49,789 nucleotides of DNA from Selenomonadaceae bacterium (GTDB taxonomy: Bacteria; Bacillota; Negativicutes; Selenomonadales; Selenomonadaceae), in NCBI GenBank assembly GCA_030523645.1, contig JAUNIB010000009.1, forward strand, positions 42,079 to 91,867, written 5' to 3'. The first letter of the stretch is position 1, and each line of letters opens with the position of its first letter. A program made the translations under genes and the position numbers. Below, in pieces: positions 33,312 to 41,678 of this stretch. The notes under the pieces were generated by a model. The model saw only the letters and a program-made list of their open reading frames with translations, was not told the origin of the DNA and did no database searches.

Positions 33312-34766
33312 ATGTCAATAACATTGCCCTCCGGTTTCTCCTTTGATTTTGAAAATCTGTACAATGAAAATGCGGTTACCGCAGCGGAGCTGACGGAACT
33401 TGCCCCTGAGCTGAAGAACGCCTGTGAGGCCATCTCTGTGATGCGGGAGACCGGTGTCATCCGTGGACATCTCTCCAAGGACGGCACGCCGGAGAAGGTA
33501 CTGTTCTCACAGCTTCCTTATATAGCGGATGACCATCTGAACAGTGAAGCCGCACTTGCCCATCTGGCAGAGCTGACCGAGTCAGTCCGCAACCGGGTGG
33601 ATGTGGTAGTGAGCCTCGGTATCGGTGGTTCATATCTGGGCAACAAGGTGCTCTTCGATGTGAAGTGCGGAGAGTTCTGGAACAGCAGGACGGCCGAGGA
33701 AAGGGACGGTATGCCGGAGATATATTTCTCCGGACAGAATATCGATCCCCGCCGGATCCGTGACCTGATAAATCACCTTAAACACAAAGCTGCCGTCAGC
33801 AGCAGTCACCGGAAACGGGAGCTGACGGTACTGCTGCTGGTTATCAGCAAGTCCGGCGGCACCCTCGATACCATGTCCAGCTTCATGGTAATTTACGACG
33901 AGCTGAAGAAATGCGAAAACATAAAGACTGAGATAGTGGCGGTAACGGATCCCAATACCGAGAAGCCGACGCTGCTGAAAAAGCTGGCAATGGAGCAGGG
34001 CTGGCCTCAGTATTCCGTACCGGACGGAGTCGGCGGCCGCTTCAGCGTATTCTGTGATGTGGGATTGACCCTGGCGGCCTGTGTTGGCTTCGATATCCGT
34101 CAGTTCCTGGCCGGTGCCAGAGCAATGGACGAGGCCTGTCTCACGGATGATGTTATGAAAAACCCGGCGCTGATGAACGCCGCACTTAAATATCTGGCCG
34201 GCGAGAAGCACGGCCGCGATCTGGAAGTAATGATGCCCTACGGCGACTATCTGAAGTCACTGTCCGAGTGGTATATTCAGCTGCTGGCTGAATCCCTCGG
34301 CAAGGGAGAACGTCGCAGCGGTGAACGGTCTCCCTACGGCCGCACCCCTATCGTGGCGGTGGGTACCACAGATATGCACGCCCAGACGCAGCAGCATCAG
34401 GAAGGAAAGCTGAACAAGGTTGTACAGTTTATCCGGGTTGCGGACTGGGAAGAGGACTATGTAGTTCCCGATGCTTTTCCTTCAGCGCCTAAGCTGAGCG
34501 ATATAGCCGGTGTCACCATGAGTGCTGCCCTGGAGGTAGCCCGGTCGGCTAACGCACAGGCACTGAAGGAAGGCGGCCGCTACAGCGCGGTCTACACTCT
34601 GCCGAAGCTGAATGAATATCACCTCGGTGAGCTGATGTATATGCTGGCTCTCTCTGTTGCCTATGAAGGCGAGCTGGCAGATGTTGACGCTTTCAACCAG
34701 CCTGGTGTAGAGGCATACAAGCGGATAATGGGCCCCGGTCTGAAAGCCGCAAAAGAGAAGAAGTGA
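33312..34766 (+). CDS. pgi: Glucose-6-phosphate isomerase
   Basis: The 484-residue enzyme has the isomerase motifs SLGIGGSYLGNK, LLVISKSGGTLDT, GVGGRFSVFCDVGLT and the catalytic region TTDMHAQTQQHQEG. It interconverts glucose-6-phosphate and fructose-6-phosphate. Length and motif style fit the Firmicute group. AAGGAGAATGAATT precedes the ATG. The DegU-like regulator starts ten bases after its stop. Confidence 0.95.
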   Translation: MSITLPSGFSFDFENLYNENAVTAAELTELAPELKNACEAISVMRETGVIRGHLSKDGTPEKVLFSQLPYIADDHLNSEAALAHLAELTESVRNRVDVVVSLGIGGSYLGNKVLFDVKCGEFWNSRTAEERDGMPEIYFSGQNIDPRRIRDLINHLKHKAAVSSSHRKRELTVLLLVISKSGGTLDTMSSFMVIYDELKKCENIKTEIVAVTDPNTEKPTLLKKLAMEQGWPQYSVPDGVGGRFSVFCDVGLTLAACVGFDIRQFLAGARAMDEACLTDDVMKNPALMNAALKYLAGEKHGRDLEVMMPYGDYLKSLSEWYIQLLAESLGKGERRSGERSPYGRTPIVAVGTTDMHAQTQQHQEGKLNKVVQFIRVADWEEDYVVPDAFPSAPKLSDIAGVTMSAALEVARSANAQALKEGGRYSAVYTLPKLNEYHLGELMYMLALSVAYEGELADVDAFNQPGVEAYKRIMGPGLKAAKEKK

Positions 34767-34776
34767 GGATGATAGT

Positions 34777-35448
34777 ATGTCAATAAAGGTCCTGATTGCC
34801 GATGATCATGCCCTCCTGAGGCATGGTATCAAGCGAGTACTGAACTTTGAAGACGATCTGGAGGTCGTAGGCGAGGCTGCCGACGGTCAGGAGGCACTGG
34901 CTCGCACTTTGGTGCTGCAGCCGGATGTCCTGCTGCTGGATATAAATATGCCTGTCCTTTCGGGCATAGAGGTCACCCGCCAGATACTGGCGGCGAAAGT
35001 AAAGACCCGGATAATTATCCTTACTGTTCACGATTCATCCAACTATGTATTGGAAATGCTCCGTATCGGAGCTCCCGGCTATCTGCTGAAGGATGTGGAG
35101 CCGGCTACGCTGGTGAAGGCAATTCATGCGGTAGCTGCCGGTCATACATTTATTCATCCCACTCTGGTGGAGCGGATTTTCGGCACTATCTCCGAGGACG
35201 AGGATTTGGAAGCCCGGATTGCCGAGTTGTGGCGCAGCAGCCGGGGCGGACGCCTCACCGAGCGCGAAATGGATGTGCTGACCTGCATCGCTAAGGGGTT
35301 CTCCAATCAGGACATTGCGGCGGCACTATTTGTCAGTGAGAAGACGGTAAAGAACCACCTCACCAATATTTTCCGGAAGCTGGGCGTAAACGACCGCACG
35401 CAGGCACTGCTTTACTGTCTGAAGCGGAATATAATCACTTTAGACTGA
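34777..35448 (+). CDS. DegU-like LuxR-family response regulator
   Basis: The 223-residue protein has an N-terminal receiver domain with the acidic pocket at DD9-10, phospho-acceptor D55 in LLLDINMP and K at YLLKD. The C-terminal LuxR-type helix-turn-helix is at about 158-212 (LTEREMDVLTCIAKGFSNQD, then EKTVKNHLTNIFRKLGVNDR). It is NarL/DegU type and is expected to pair with a DegS-type kinase; the kinase in this window is some 20 kb upstream. GAGGATGATAGT precedes the ATG, and the gene appears to be cotranscribed with pgi. Confidence 0.9.
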   Translation: MSIKVLIADDHALLRHGIKRVLNFEDDLEVVGEAADGQEALARTLVLQPDVLLLDINMPVLSGIEVTRQILAAKVKTRIIILTVHDSSNYVLEMLRIGAPGYLLKDVEPATLVKAIHAVAAGHTFIHPTLVERIFGTISEDEDLEARIAELWRSSRGGRLTEREMDVLTCIAKGFSNQDIAAALFVSEKTVKNHLTNIFRKLGVNDRTQALLYCLKRNIITLD

Positions 35449-35520
35449 GGCGTTGGAACAGTGACAGCTGGTGTAAGCTGAACATTTGACAGTGGTTTAA
35501 GGCGAAACCAACAGTTTTGT

Positions 35521-35544
35521 TTACAAATTTACATTTATTTGTAA
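35521..35544. promoter_or_regulatory. Operator-like inverted repeat upstream of dctP
   Basis: TTACAAAT and ATTTGTAA are exact complements separated by eight bases. They lie just upstream of the dctP -35 box. Confidence 0.6.
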
Positions 35545-35551
35545 TTTTTTC

Positions 35552-35580
35552 TTGCAATTTCGCGGCTCCGTGGTTATACT
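35552..35580 (+). promoter_or_regulatory. Sigma-70 promoter for dctP
   Basis: TTGCAA (35552-35557) and TATACT (35575-35580) have 17-base spacing. A second inverted repeat, CGGCTCCG (35563-35570) and CGGAGCCG (35595-35602), flanks the -10 box and the start of transcription, so a repressor or an RNA hairpin could act there. Confidence 0.75.
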
Positions 35581-35653
35581 ATTTCGTATATCTGCGGAGC
35601 CGGTTTGTTTTTATTCGGTTCCATTGTAAGTTTTACACAGGGGGAAATAAAAA

Positions 35654-36697
35654 ATGAAGAAGAAAACTCTGAAGCTTTTCCTGACAGCCATTGCGCTTCT
35701 CAGCATGATGGCTTTGGCAGGCTGCGGTCTCGGCAAGTCCGATGCGCCGAAGGATGATAAGGCTGCTGCCGGCAAGCCGGTAGAGCTGAAGCTGGCTTAC
35801 CAGCTCCCAGCTGAGCATTATCTCTCCAAGAACATCGAGCTGTTCGCCAAGAATGTCAACGAGAAGTCCAAGGGTCAGATAAAGATTACCACCTATCCGG
35901 CCGGTCAGCTCTACAACGACAAGAGCATGAACGATGCCATCATGAACGGCGGCCTCGACATCGGTCTGAATTCCACCGCTATGTGGACCACCGTTGTTCC
36001 CGAGCTGGCTGTTCTGGATGTTCCGTTCCTTATGACCACCTATGATTCCGTTACCAAGGCGATGACCGGTGAATTCGGCAAGACCCTCTCTGCCGAGATG
36101 GAGAAGAAGGGTGTTCATCCGCTGATTTGGGCTGACTATGGCTACATTCAGGTCTGCAACAACAAGCGTCCGCTGAAGAAGCCGGAGGACTTCAAGGGCC
36201 TCCAGATTCGCGGCTACGGCCAGATTCCGGCTGAGACCATCAAGGCTCTCGGTGCTTCCCCGGTAACCATGGGTTCCAGCGAAGTTTACATGGGCATTCA
36301 GCGCGGCACCATCGACGGTCAGGTTTCCGGTACCACCGCTACCTTCAACCGCAAGATTTATGAAGTTGCCAAGTATCTCACCATGACCAACCACGCTTTC
36401 TGCGAGTTCGTTGTTGCTATGAACGGCAAGGCTTATGAGAAGCTCTCTGCCGACCAGAAGAAGATTCTCAACGATTGTGCTGAGGAAGCCCGTGCCAAGA
36501 TTCACAGCGAGACCAAGGCTGCTGACCTGAAGGCTATGGATGACCTGGCCAAAGCCGGCATGGAAGTATATCAGGTTCCGGCCAGCGAAGTCGCGCTCTG
36601 GCAGGAAGCTACCAAGCAGGTTCGCGAGGACTTCATCAAGAATAATCCGAAGCTCGGCAAGACTCTGGTAGACCAGTGCCTCGCTGCTAACAAGTAA
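35654..36697 (+). CDS. dctP: TRAP transporter substrate-binding lipoprotein DctP
   Basis: The 347-residue protein has a lipoprotein signal peptide ending LSMMALAGC, with the acylated Cys at about 24. The body matches TRAP DctP: LKLAYQLPAEHYLSKNIELF, ITTYPAGQLYNDKSMNDAI, FKGLQIRGYGQIPAETIKAL and GIQRGTIDGQVSGTT. It captures an organic acid, probably a C4-dicarboxylate or similar, outside the inner membrane and passes it to DctQM. Codon use is strongly biased, suggesting high expression. GGGGGAAATAAAA precedes the ATG. A hairpin follows before dctQ, so dctP can be made in excess of the membrane subunits. Confidence 0.93.
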   Translation: MKKKTLKLFLTAIALLSMMALAGCGLGKSDAPKDDKAAAGKPVELKLAYQLPAEHYLSKNIELFAKNVNEKSKGQIKITTYPAGQLYNDKSMNDAIMNGGLDIGLNSTAMWTTVVPELAVLDVPFLMTTYDSVTKAMTGEFGKTLSAEMEKKGVHPLIWADYGYIQVCNNKRPLKKPEDFKGLQIRGYGQIPAETIKALGASPVTMGSSEVYMGIQRGTIDGQVSGTTATFNRKIYEVAKYLTMTNHAFCEFVVAMNGKAYEKLSADQKKILNDCAEEARAKIHSETKAADLKAMDDLAKAGMEVYQVPASEVALWQEATKQVREDFIKNNPKLGKTLVDQCLAANK

Positions 36698-36718
36698 TCC
36701 AATTAAACTGAGTTGTGC

Positions 36719-36751
36719 AGCCGGCCTCTGTCTGAGGCCGGCTGAATTTTT
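36719..36751 (+). terminator. Intercistronic hairpin between dctP and dctQ
   Basis: AGCCGGCCTC and GAGGCCGGCT are exact complements with loop TGTCT, followed by GAATTTTTAG. The short T-run suggests partial termination or 3'-end protection of the dctP message. Confidence 0.8.
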
Positions 36752-36766
36752 AGGAGTTTTCCGATT

Positions 36767-37309
36767 ATGAAATCATTGTTCAGGGGGCTTGAATGCCTAT
36801 TGTCCTTCATTACGAGGACGGCGGCAATTCTCGCCGGTCTCTGCATACTGACTGTTGCCTTCATCGTAGTCTACGAAATAATCATGCGCGGTCTCATGGA
36901 TGCGCCGACCGAGTGGGTATTGGAGATTTCCACTTATCTTATTATCGTAGCCGGCTTTTTGGGCTTTGCGGTTGCTTTCCGTGACGGAGCCCACATCGGT
37001 GTCGACATTCTCACCAGCCATTTCTCCCCCAAGGTGGAGGCGGCTGTCCGGTTTGTGATGACTGCTATTGCGGTTTTCCTCTTTTTCATTTTCATGACTG
37101 AGAGCACCGACATGGTAATGTCTTCCTATAAGTACAATAAGCTCTCTCCCTCCATTCTTCGTTTCCCTCTTTATATTCCTCAGATTTCCATGGTGGTTGG
37201 CTCGGCGCTCCTGATGCTGGAGCTTATCCGCCGTCTTATCCTTGATGCCTGGTTCCTTATAACCGGCAATGTCGCTGACTGCGACAAGGCACCGAAGGGA
37301 GGTCACTGA
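36767..37309 (+). CDS. dctQ: TRAP transporter small permease DctQ
   Basis: The 180-residue protein has four hydrophobic segments and the DctQ pattern FIVVYEIIMRGLMDAPTEWV followed by FLGFAVAFRDGAHIGVDIL. It couples DctP and DctM in the membrane. AGGAGTTTTCCGATT precedes the ATG, right after the hairpin. Its stop is one base before the dctM start. Confidence 0.92.
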   Translation: MKSLFRGLECLLSFITRTAAILAGLCILTVAFIVVYEIIMRGLMDAPTEWVLEISTYLIIVAGFLGFAVAFRDGAHIGVDILTSHFSPKVEAAVRFVMTAIAVFLFFIFMTESTDMVMSSYKYNKLSPSILRFPLYIPQISMVVGSALLMLELIRRLILDAWFLITGNVADCDKAPKGGH

Positions 37310-37310
37310 G

Positions 37311-38588
37311 ATGCTCTTCGGATTTATTGCGATTCTCATGCTGCTGCTTCTGCTGGGTATGCCGGTAGCCTTCGCATTGGCTCTTGTAGGTGCTATGGGT
37401 ATGGTGGCGTTCCTGGGCGGCCTGTCCGGATTGACCCACATTCCGGTTATCGCCTATAAGACCTTGGATGATTTTGTCCTGTCGGCGGTTCCCCTTTATG
37501 TACTTATGAGTCAGATTTTGCTGAAGGGCAAGGTCGGGGCAAACCTTTTTGAGCTGGGAGCCAAGTGGCTCGGTCATCTGCCGGGCGGTCTCGGCATTGC
37601 TACGGTTTTTGCCTGCGCTGTCTTTGCGGCTATTTCCGGCAGCTCTGTAGCTACGGCGGTAACAATCGGTGCTATGGCCATACCGGAGATGCTTTCCCGC
37701 GGCTATGACCGGAAGCAGGTACTTGGTACGGTAGCTGCCGGCGGTACGCTAGGCATCCTCATTCCGCCAAGTATTCCGATGATTCTCTACGGTGCTATTA
37801 CCGATGAGTCGGTTGGCAAACTGTTCATGTCCGGTATCGTGCCGGGTCTTGTGCTGACATTGGCCTTTGCCGGCTATGTAGTCTATCGGGCGAAGGATAT
37901 GGAATTGCAGCCGCTGGCACCTATCGAGGAGCGCATGGCTATACTGAAGGAGTCCTTCTGGGGACTGCTTCTGCCGATTATCGTTATCGGCGGTATCTAC
38001 TCCGGTATCTTTACGCCGACCGAGGCTGCGGCAGTCGGTACGGTATACAGCCTTGTTATTACCTTCTTCATCTACCGCACGGTTTCCCTGCGGGATATGA
38101 ATGAGATTCTCATCGCTACAGTCCGCACCACCTCCATGATTTTTGCCATCATGATCGGTGCTATGCTCTTCGGCTTCATCCTCACGGCGCTGCAGGTGCC
38201 TCAGGCTCTTATGGCCATCGTTACCGAGGCGGATGTAAACCGTTGGGTAATATTCGTGGGAATAAATTTCGTGCTGCTGTTCCTGGGCTGCTTCCTGGAG
38301 ACGGTTTCCATCATCCTCATTACGCTGCCGATGATTTATCCCATCATGCGGCATCTTGGCTTCGACCTTATCTGGTTCAATGTGGTACTGCTCATTAACA
38401 TGGAGCTGGCCCTCATCACGCCGCCTATCGGCATGAACCTGTTTGTTATCAAGGGTATCAGTCAGGAGTCCAGCATCGAAGATATCATCGCCGGAGCAAT
38501 GCCCTTCGTTGTTATTATGGCTGGGGAGATTCTCCTGCTGGCATTTGTACCTGAGCTGGCCACTTGGCTGCCGCAGGTGCTGAAGTAA
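37311..38588 (+). CDS. dctM: TRAP transporter large permease DctM
   Basis: The 425-residue protein has about twelve membrane segments and DctM features: LLGMPVAFALALVGAMGM, AISGSSVATAVTIGAMAIPEM, GTLGILIPPSIPMILYGA and TPTEAAAVGTVYSL. It forms the sodium-driven transport channel. The ATG at 37311 follows GGGAGGTCACTGAG; an upstream in-frame opening at 37269 lies inside dctQ. A terminator follows. Confidence 0.93.
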   Translation: MLFGFIAILMLLLLLGMPVAFALALVGAMGMVAFLGGLSGLTHIPVIAYKTLDDFVLSAVPLYVLMSQILLKGKVGANLFELGAKWLGHLPGGLGIATVFACAVFAAISGSSVATAVTIGAMAIPEMLSRGYDRKQVLGTVAAGGTLGILIPPSIPMILYGAITDESVGKLFMSGIVPGLVLTLAFAGYVVYRAKDMELQPLAPIEERMAILKESFWGLLLPIIVIGGIYSGIFTPTEAAAVGTVYSLVITFFIYRTVSLRDMNEILIATVRTTSMIFAIMIGAMLFGFILTALQVPQALMAIVTEADVNRWVIFVGINFVLLFLGCFLETVSIILITLPMIYPIMRHLGFDLIWFNVVLLINMELALITPPIGMNLFVIKGISQESSIEDIIAGAMPFVVIMAGEILLLAFVPELATWLPQVLK

Positions 38589-38601
38589 TCTGTATGGAAG
38601 C

Positions 38602-38640
38602 AAAATGTCCCGACCGATAGAGGTCGGGACATTTTTTGTG
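38602..38640 (+). terminator. Rho-independent terminator after dctM
   Basis: AAAATGTCCCGACC pairs with GGTCGGGACATTTT around GATAGA, and a T-run follows. Confidence 0.93.
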
Positions 38641-38709
38641 CAGGCTTCGGTGCAAAGCGGGCTATACGGTGCGGATGTTTTGTAAATTCTCAACAAATTT
38701 TCCGATTAT

Positions 38710-38752
38710 ATAGTAAACAGCTATTTACTATCTCGACTAATCTTGATAAAAT
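38710..38752 (+). promoter_or_regulatory. Promoter candidate for the mla cluster with overlapping palindrome
   Basis: TTTACT (38724-38729) and TAAAAT (38747-38752) have 17-base spacing. The inverted repeat ATAGTAAA (38710-38717) and TTTACTAT (38724-38731) overlaps the -35 box, which suggests control by a dimeric regulator. Confidence 0.55.
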
Positions 38753-38807
38753 AAGATGATATTATGTACCTGCAGAGGATATGTTAATGAAAGGAGGAAT
38801 AACCACG

Positions 38808-39581
38808 ATGACACCGTTTTTGGAAAAGACCGGTGCGGCGGTAATCCGCTGGCTGGGTCTCATCGGTGAGGTTGTCCTCCTTGTTTTTGATACCTTCCGG
38901 GCGCTGAAGAAGCCGCCAAGAATAAGCCATGTGGTGTCACAGATGGCTCATTTGGGTGTGGACTCACTGCCTATCGTGGCACTGACCCTGTTCTTTACCG
39001 GAGCGGTTATGACGCTGCAGATTGCGACGGAGTTTATACGCTTCGGAGCACAGTCCACTATCGGCGGCGTTGTGACGATAGCTATTTGCCGTGAGCTTGG
39101 TCCGGTACTGGTGGGCGTCGTGGCTGCCGGCCGGGTGGGCGCTGCTATCACTGCGGAGATAAGTACCATGAAGGTCACGGAGCAGATAGATGCGCTCCGG
39201 GTCATGGCGACCAGTCCTATCGGTTACCTCATTGTTCCCAGAATGCTGGCCTGTATGATGATGGTGCCGGTGCTCACTGTCTTCGGCGATGCCATCGGCG
39301 TGTTCGGCGGCTGGGCGGTAGCTACCGGATACAGCGGCGTGTCTTCTCTGACCTATATGAATTCCATTGATGTGTTTGCAAAGGCTCACGATATTGTGGG
39401 CGGTATGATAAAGGCAAGCGTTTTCGGTATGGTCATAGCCATCCTGGGCTGTCACATGGGTCTGAAATCTCCCGATGGGGCAGAGGGTGTCGGTATTGCC
39501 ACCACTCGTTCCGTAGTGGCTTCAATCATTGTGATTTTCATGCTGAACTGCTTCCTGTCGCTGATACTTTTCAGTAAATAA
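38808..39581 (+). CDS. mlaE: MlaE family ABC transporter permease
   Basis: The 257-residue inner-membrane protein is the MlaE/YrbE permease: LTLFFTGAVMTLQIATEF, RELGPVLVGVVAAGRVGAAI, AEISTMKVTEQIDALRVM and the C-terminal VASIIVIFMLNCFLSLILF. With MlaF it moves phospholipid between the membranes. AAAGGAGG lies ten bases before the chosen ATG; two in-frame ATGs at 38781 and 38787 overlap that site. It is followed by mlaF after 12 bases. Confidence 0.92.
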   Translation: MTPFLEKTGAAVIRWLGLIGEVVLLVFDTFRALKKPPRISHVVSQMAHLGVDSLPIVALTLFFTGAVMTLQIATEFIRFGAQSTIGGVVTIAICRELGPVLVGVVAAGRVGAAITAEISTMKVTEQIDALRVMATSPIGYLIVPRMLACMMMVPVLTVFGDAIGVFGGWAVATGYSGVSSLTYMNSIDVFAKAHDIVGGMIKASVFGMVIAILGCHMGLKSPDGAEGVGIATTRSVVASIIVIFMLNCFLSLILFSK

Positions 39582-39593
39582 GGTAGAGTACCT

Positions 39594-40325
39594 ATGATAC
39601 GATTGGTAGATGTGAGAAAGTCCTTTGGAGAGAAGGAAATAATTCACGGAGTAAATCTCACGGTAAATGACGGAGAGACGCTGGCTATAATCGGCGGCTC
39701 CGGCTCCGGTAAGTCCACACTCCTGAAGCTGATGATTGGTCTTATCCCCCCAACATCCGGAGAGATATGGGTGGGGGACAGGAATATTGCCGGTATGGAA
39801 GAAGAGGAGCTGGACGAGGTTCGACTCCACATGGGCATGGTTTTCCAGTATTCCGCACTCTTTGATTCCATGACAGTGGGGGATAATGTGGCTTTCGGAC
39901 TGAGGGAGCATACTTCCCTCAGTGAGAGTGAAATACAGAAGGTCGTAGCTGAGAAACTGGAGCTGGTAGGTCTGCCGGGGGCAGAGAATATGATGCCCAC
40001 ATCACTGTCCGGCGGTATGAAGAAGCGGGTCAGCCTTGCCCGGGCCATTGCCTTCGGGCCGGAGATAATATTCTACGATGAGCCCAGCAGCGGTCTCGAC
40101 CCGATAATGACGATGAAGATTGACGAGCTTATAATGAATACGCAGAAAGCTCTGAATGTAACAAGCGTGGTTGTAACTCACGATATGCACAGCGCCTGCC
40201 GGATAGCCGACAGGATTGCTATGGTGGCAGCCGGTGAACTGGTGGCCTGTGAGCCAGTAGAGAAGTTCAGGCAGCTGAAGGACGAGAGAGTCCGGGAATT
40301 TCTGACGGCCGCGCACATTGTTTGA
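39594..40325 (+). CDS. mlaF: MlaF family ABC transporter ATP-binding protein
   Basis: The 243-residue ATPase has Walker A GGSGSGKSTLL, signature SLSGGMKKRVSLARAI, Walker B IIFYDEPSSGLDP and switch His in VVTHDM. The sequence GMVFQYSALFDSMTVGDNVAF is typical of MlaF. It powers phospholipid transport with MlaE and MlaD. No MlaB-type STAS gene is present. Its stop lies 13 bases before the mlaD start. Confidence 0.93.
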   Translation: MIRLVDVRKSFGEKEIIHGVNLTVNDGETLAIIGGSGSGKSTLLKLMIGLIPPTSGEIWVGDRNIAGMEEEELDEVRLHMGMVFQYSALFDSMTVGDNVAFGLREHTSLSESEIQKVVAEKLELVGLPGAENMMPTSLSGGMKKRVSLARAIAFGPEIIFYDEPSSGLDPIMTMKIDELIMNTQKALNVTSVVVTHDMHSACRIADRIAMVAAGELVACEPVEKFRQLKDERVREFLTAAHIV

Positions 40326-40338
40326 GAAGGAGATAAAA

Positions 40339-41598
40339 ATGTCTACAGAAGCAAAGGTTGGGGGATTCACCCTGCTGGGTCTGGCAATTCTTGCCGTGGC
40401 TCTTATACACCTGTCGGGCTTTTCCTTCGGAGGGCCGGCAGTCAATACATACACTGTCGGTTTCAACAATGTTACCGGTCTGAAGGTGGCCTCATCCGTT
40501 CGCTATGCCGGTGTGACGGTGGGTACCGTCAAGAGCATTACTCCAAACGGACCCAGAGTCGATGTAGTCTGTACCGTGAAGAAGGATATTCCCATTCCCG
40601 TGGATTCGCAGTTAACAATCGCGGCCGACGGTCTTATGGGTGAGAAATTCGTCAGCATTGCGCCGGGAATAAGCACGCAGAATTTCCCGGACGGAGCAGA
40701 AATCGACGGCGGCGAAGAAGCCAGCATGGACGGAATGATGAACCAGATGGGCGGCATCATTCATCAGATACATGATATCCTTGCCTCGATAAACGAAATT
40801 ACCGGAAATGCAGAACTGAAGCGTGGACTTATTGACACTGCGATAAACATCGAAAAGGTTACCGCTTCCCTGGCCAGAGTCTCGGAACGCAACGAGACAA
40901 ATATCATAAAGCTGGTTCAGAATATGGAGATGATTTCCGCTCGCCTGGCTCATGCCGCCGATGAGGTGGCATTGATGGTTTCCGAGACGAGAGACGGCGG
41001 CAAAACAGCGGCTAATCTGCGGGAGACCGTGGCCAGTATCGCCATGGCGGCACAGCGTATCGACAACATGGCAGCAGCCATGGAAGACACAGTAACCGAC
41101 CCGGAGACTCAGAATAATCTAAAGGAGACTGTCCGCAACGCCAAGGAAGTGAGCCGCAAGATGAACAATATCATGAGCGGTAATCTGTCAGACCTTGGCA
41201 CTTTGGGTGTGGAAGCCAGCATTGCTTCTCATGATAGGAAGAACAGCCGTGTTCAGGGAAATATTGACCTGACCTTTGGCGGAGAGAAAAGCTTCTTCCA
41301 GCTGAGGGATGAAGGGATAGGCAACGATGACAGATTCTCGGTGCAGTACGGTAAGAAAATGGATAAAGTTACCGCTCGCGGCGGTCTCATCCGTGACCAC
41401 TTTGGTATCGGCATCGACTATGATGCCGACAAGAAATTAAGATTTTCTGCTGATGCCTATGATGTTAATGAGCCTCGCCTGTGGCTGGGGGCTCGTTACC
41501 GGATAGCTCAGAAGACATATATTTTTGCCAATGTAGATGATGTGACCAACCGTTCTGACGAGAGGACTTCCTATGTTGGCGTCCGTCAGGAATTCTAA
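40339..41598 (+). CDS. mlaD: MlaD-type MCE protein with C-terminal barrel-like domain
   Basis: The 419-residue protein has an N-terminal anchor (about 9-28), an MCE domain (about 35-115; VGFNNVTGLKVASSVRYAGV, then VGTVKSITPNG), a long helical stretch (about 130-285) and a C-terminal part (about 290-419) of alternating strands ending in Phe (VNEPRLWLGARYRI, TSYVGVRQEF). The ending resembles an outer-membrane beta-barrel. E. coli MlaD (about 180 residues) lacks the last two parts. A similar fusion is known in Veillonella and was proposed to bridge the envelope. AAGGAGATAAAA precedes the ATG at 40339; an in-frame opening at 40318 overlaps mlaF. Confidence 0.9.
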   Translation: MSTEAKVGGFTLLGLAILAVALIHLSGFSFGGPAVNTYTVGFNNVTGLKVASSVRYAGVTVGTVKSITPNGPRVDVVCTVKKDIPIPVDSQLTIAADGLMGEKFVSIAPGISTQNFPDGAEIDGGEEASMDGMMNQMGGIIHQIHDILASINEITGNAELKRGLIDTAINIEKVTASLARVSERNETNIIKLVQNMEMISARLAHAADEVALMVSETRDGGKTAANLRETVASIAMAAQRIDNMAAAMEDTVTDPETQNNLKETVRNAKEVSRKMNNIMSGNLSDLGTLGVEASIASHDRKNSRVQGNIDLTFGGEKSFFQLRDEGIGNDDRFSVQYGKKMDKVTARGGLIRDHFGIGIDYDADKKLRFSADAYDVNEPRLWLGARYRIAQKTYIFANVDDVTNRSDERTSYVGVRQEF

Positions 41599-41610
41599 TC
41601 AGTTTATTTT

Positions 41611-41662
41611 AGCAGCGCAATCGTCTGTAGATGCTATAGCAGCGTATTCGTCTGTAATCTAT
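41611..41662 (+). repeat. Imperfect tandem repeat between mlaD and tolC
   Basis: AGCAGCGCAATCGTCTGTAG (from 41611) and AGCAGCGTATTCGTCTGTAA (from 41638) are adjacent, each followed by a CTAT ending. The unit is about 26 bases. The second copy ends at the tolC ribosome binding site. Confidence 0.7.
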
Positions 41663-41678
41663 AGGAGGCTTCATTGTG

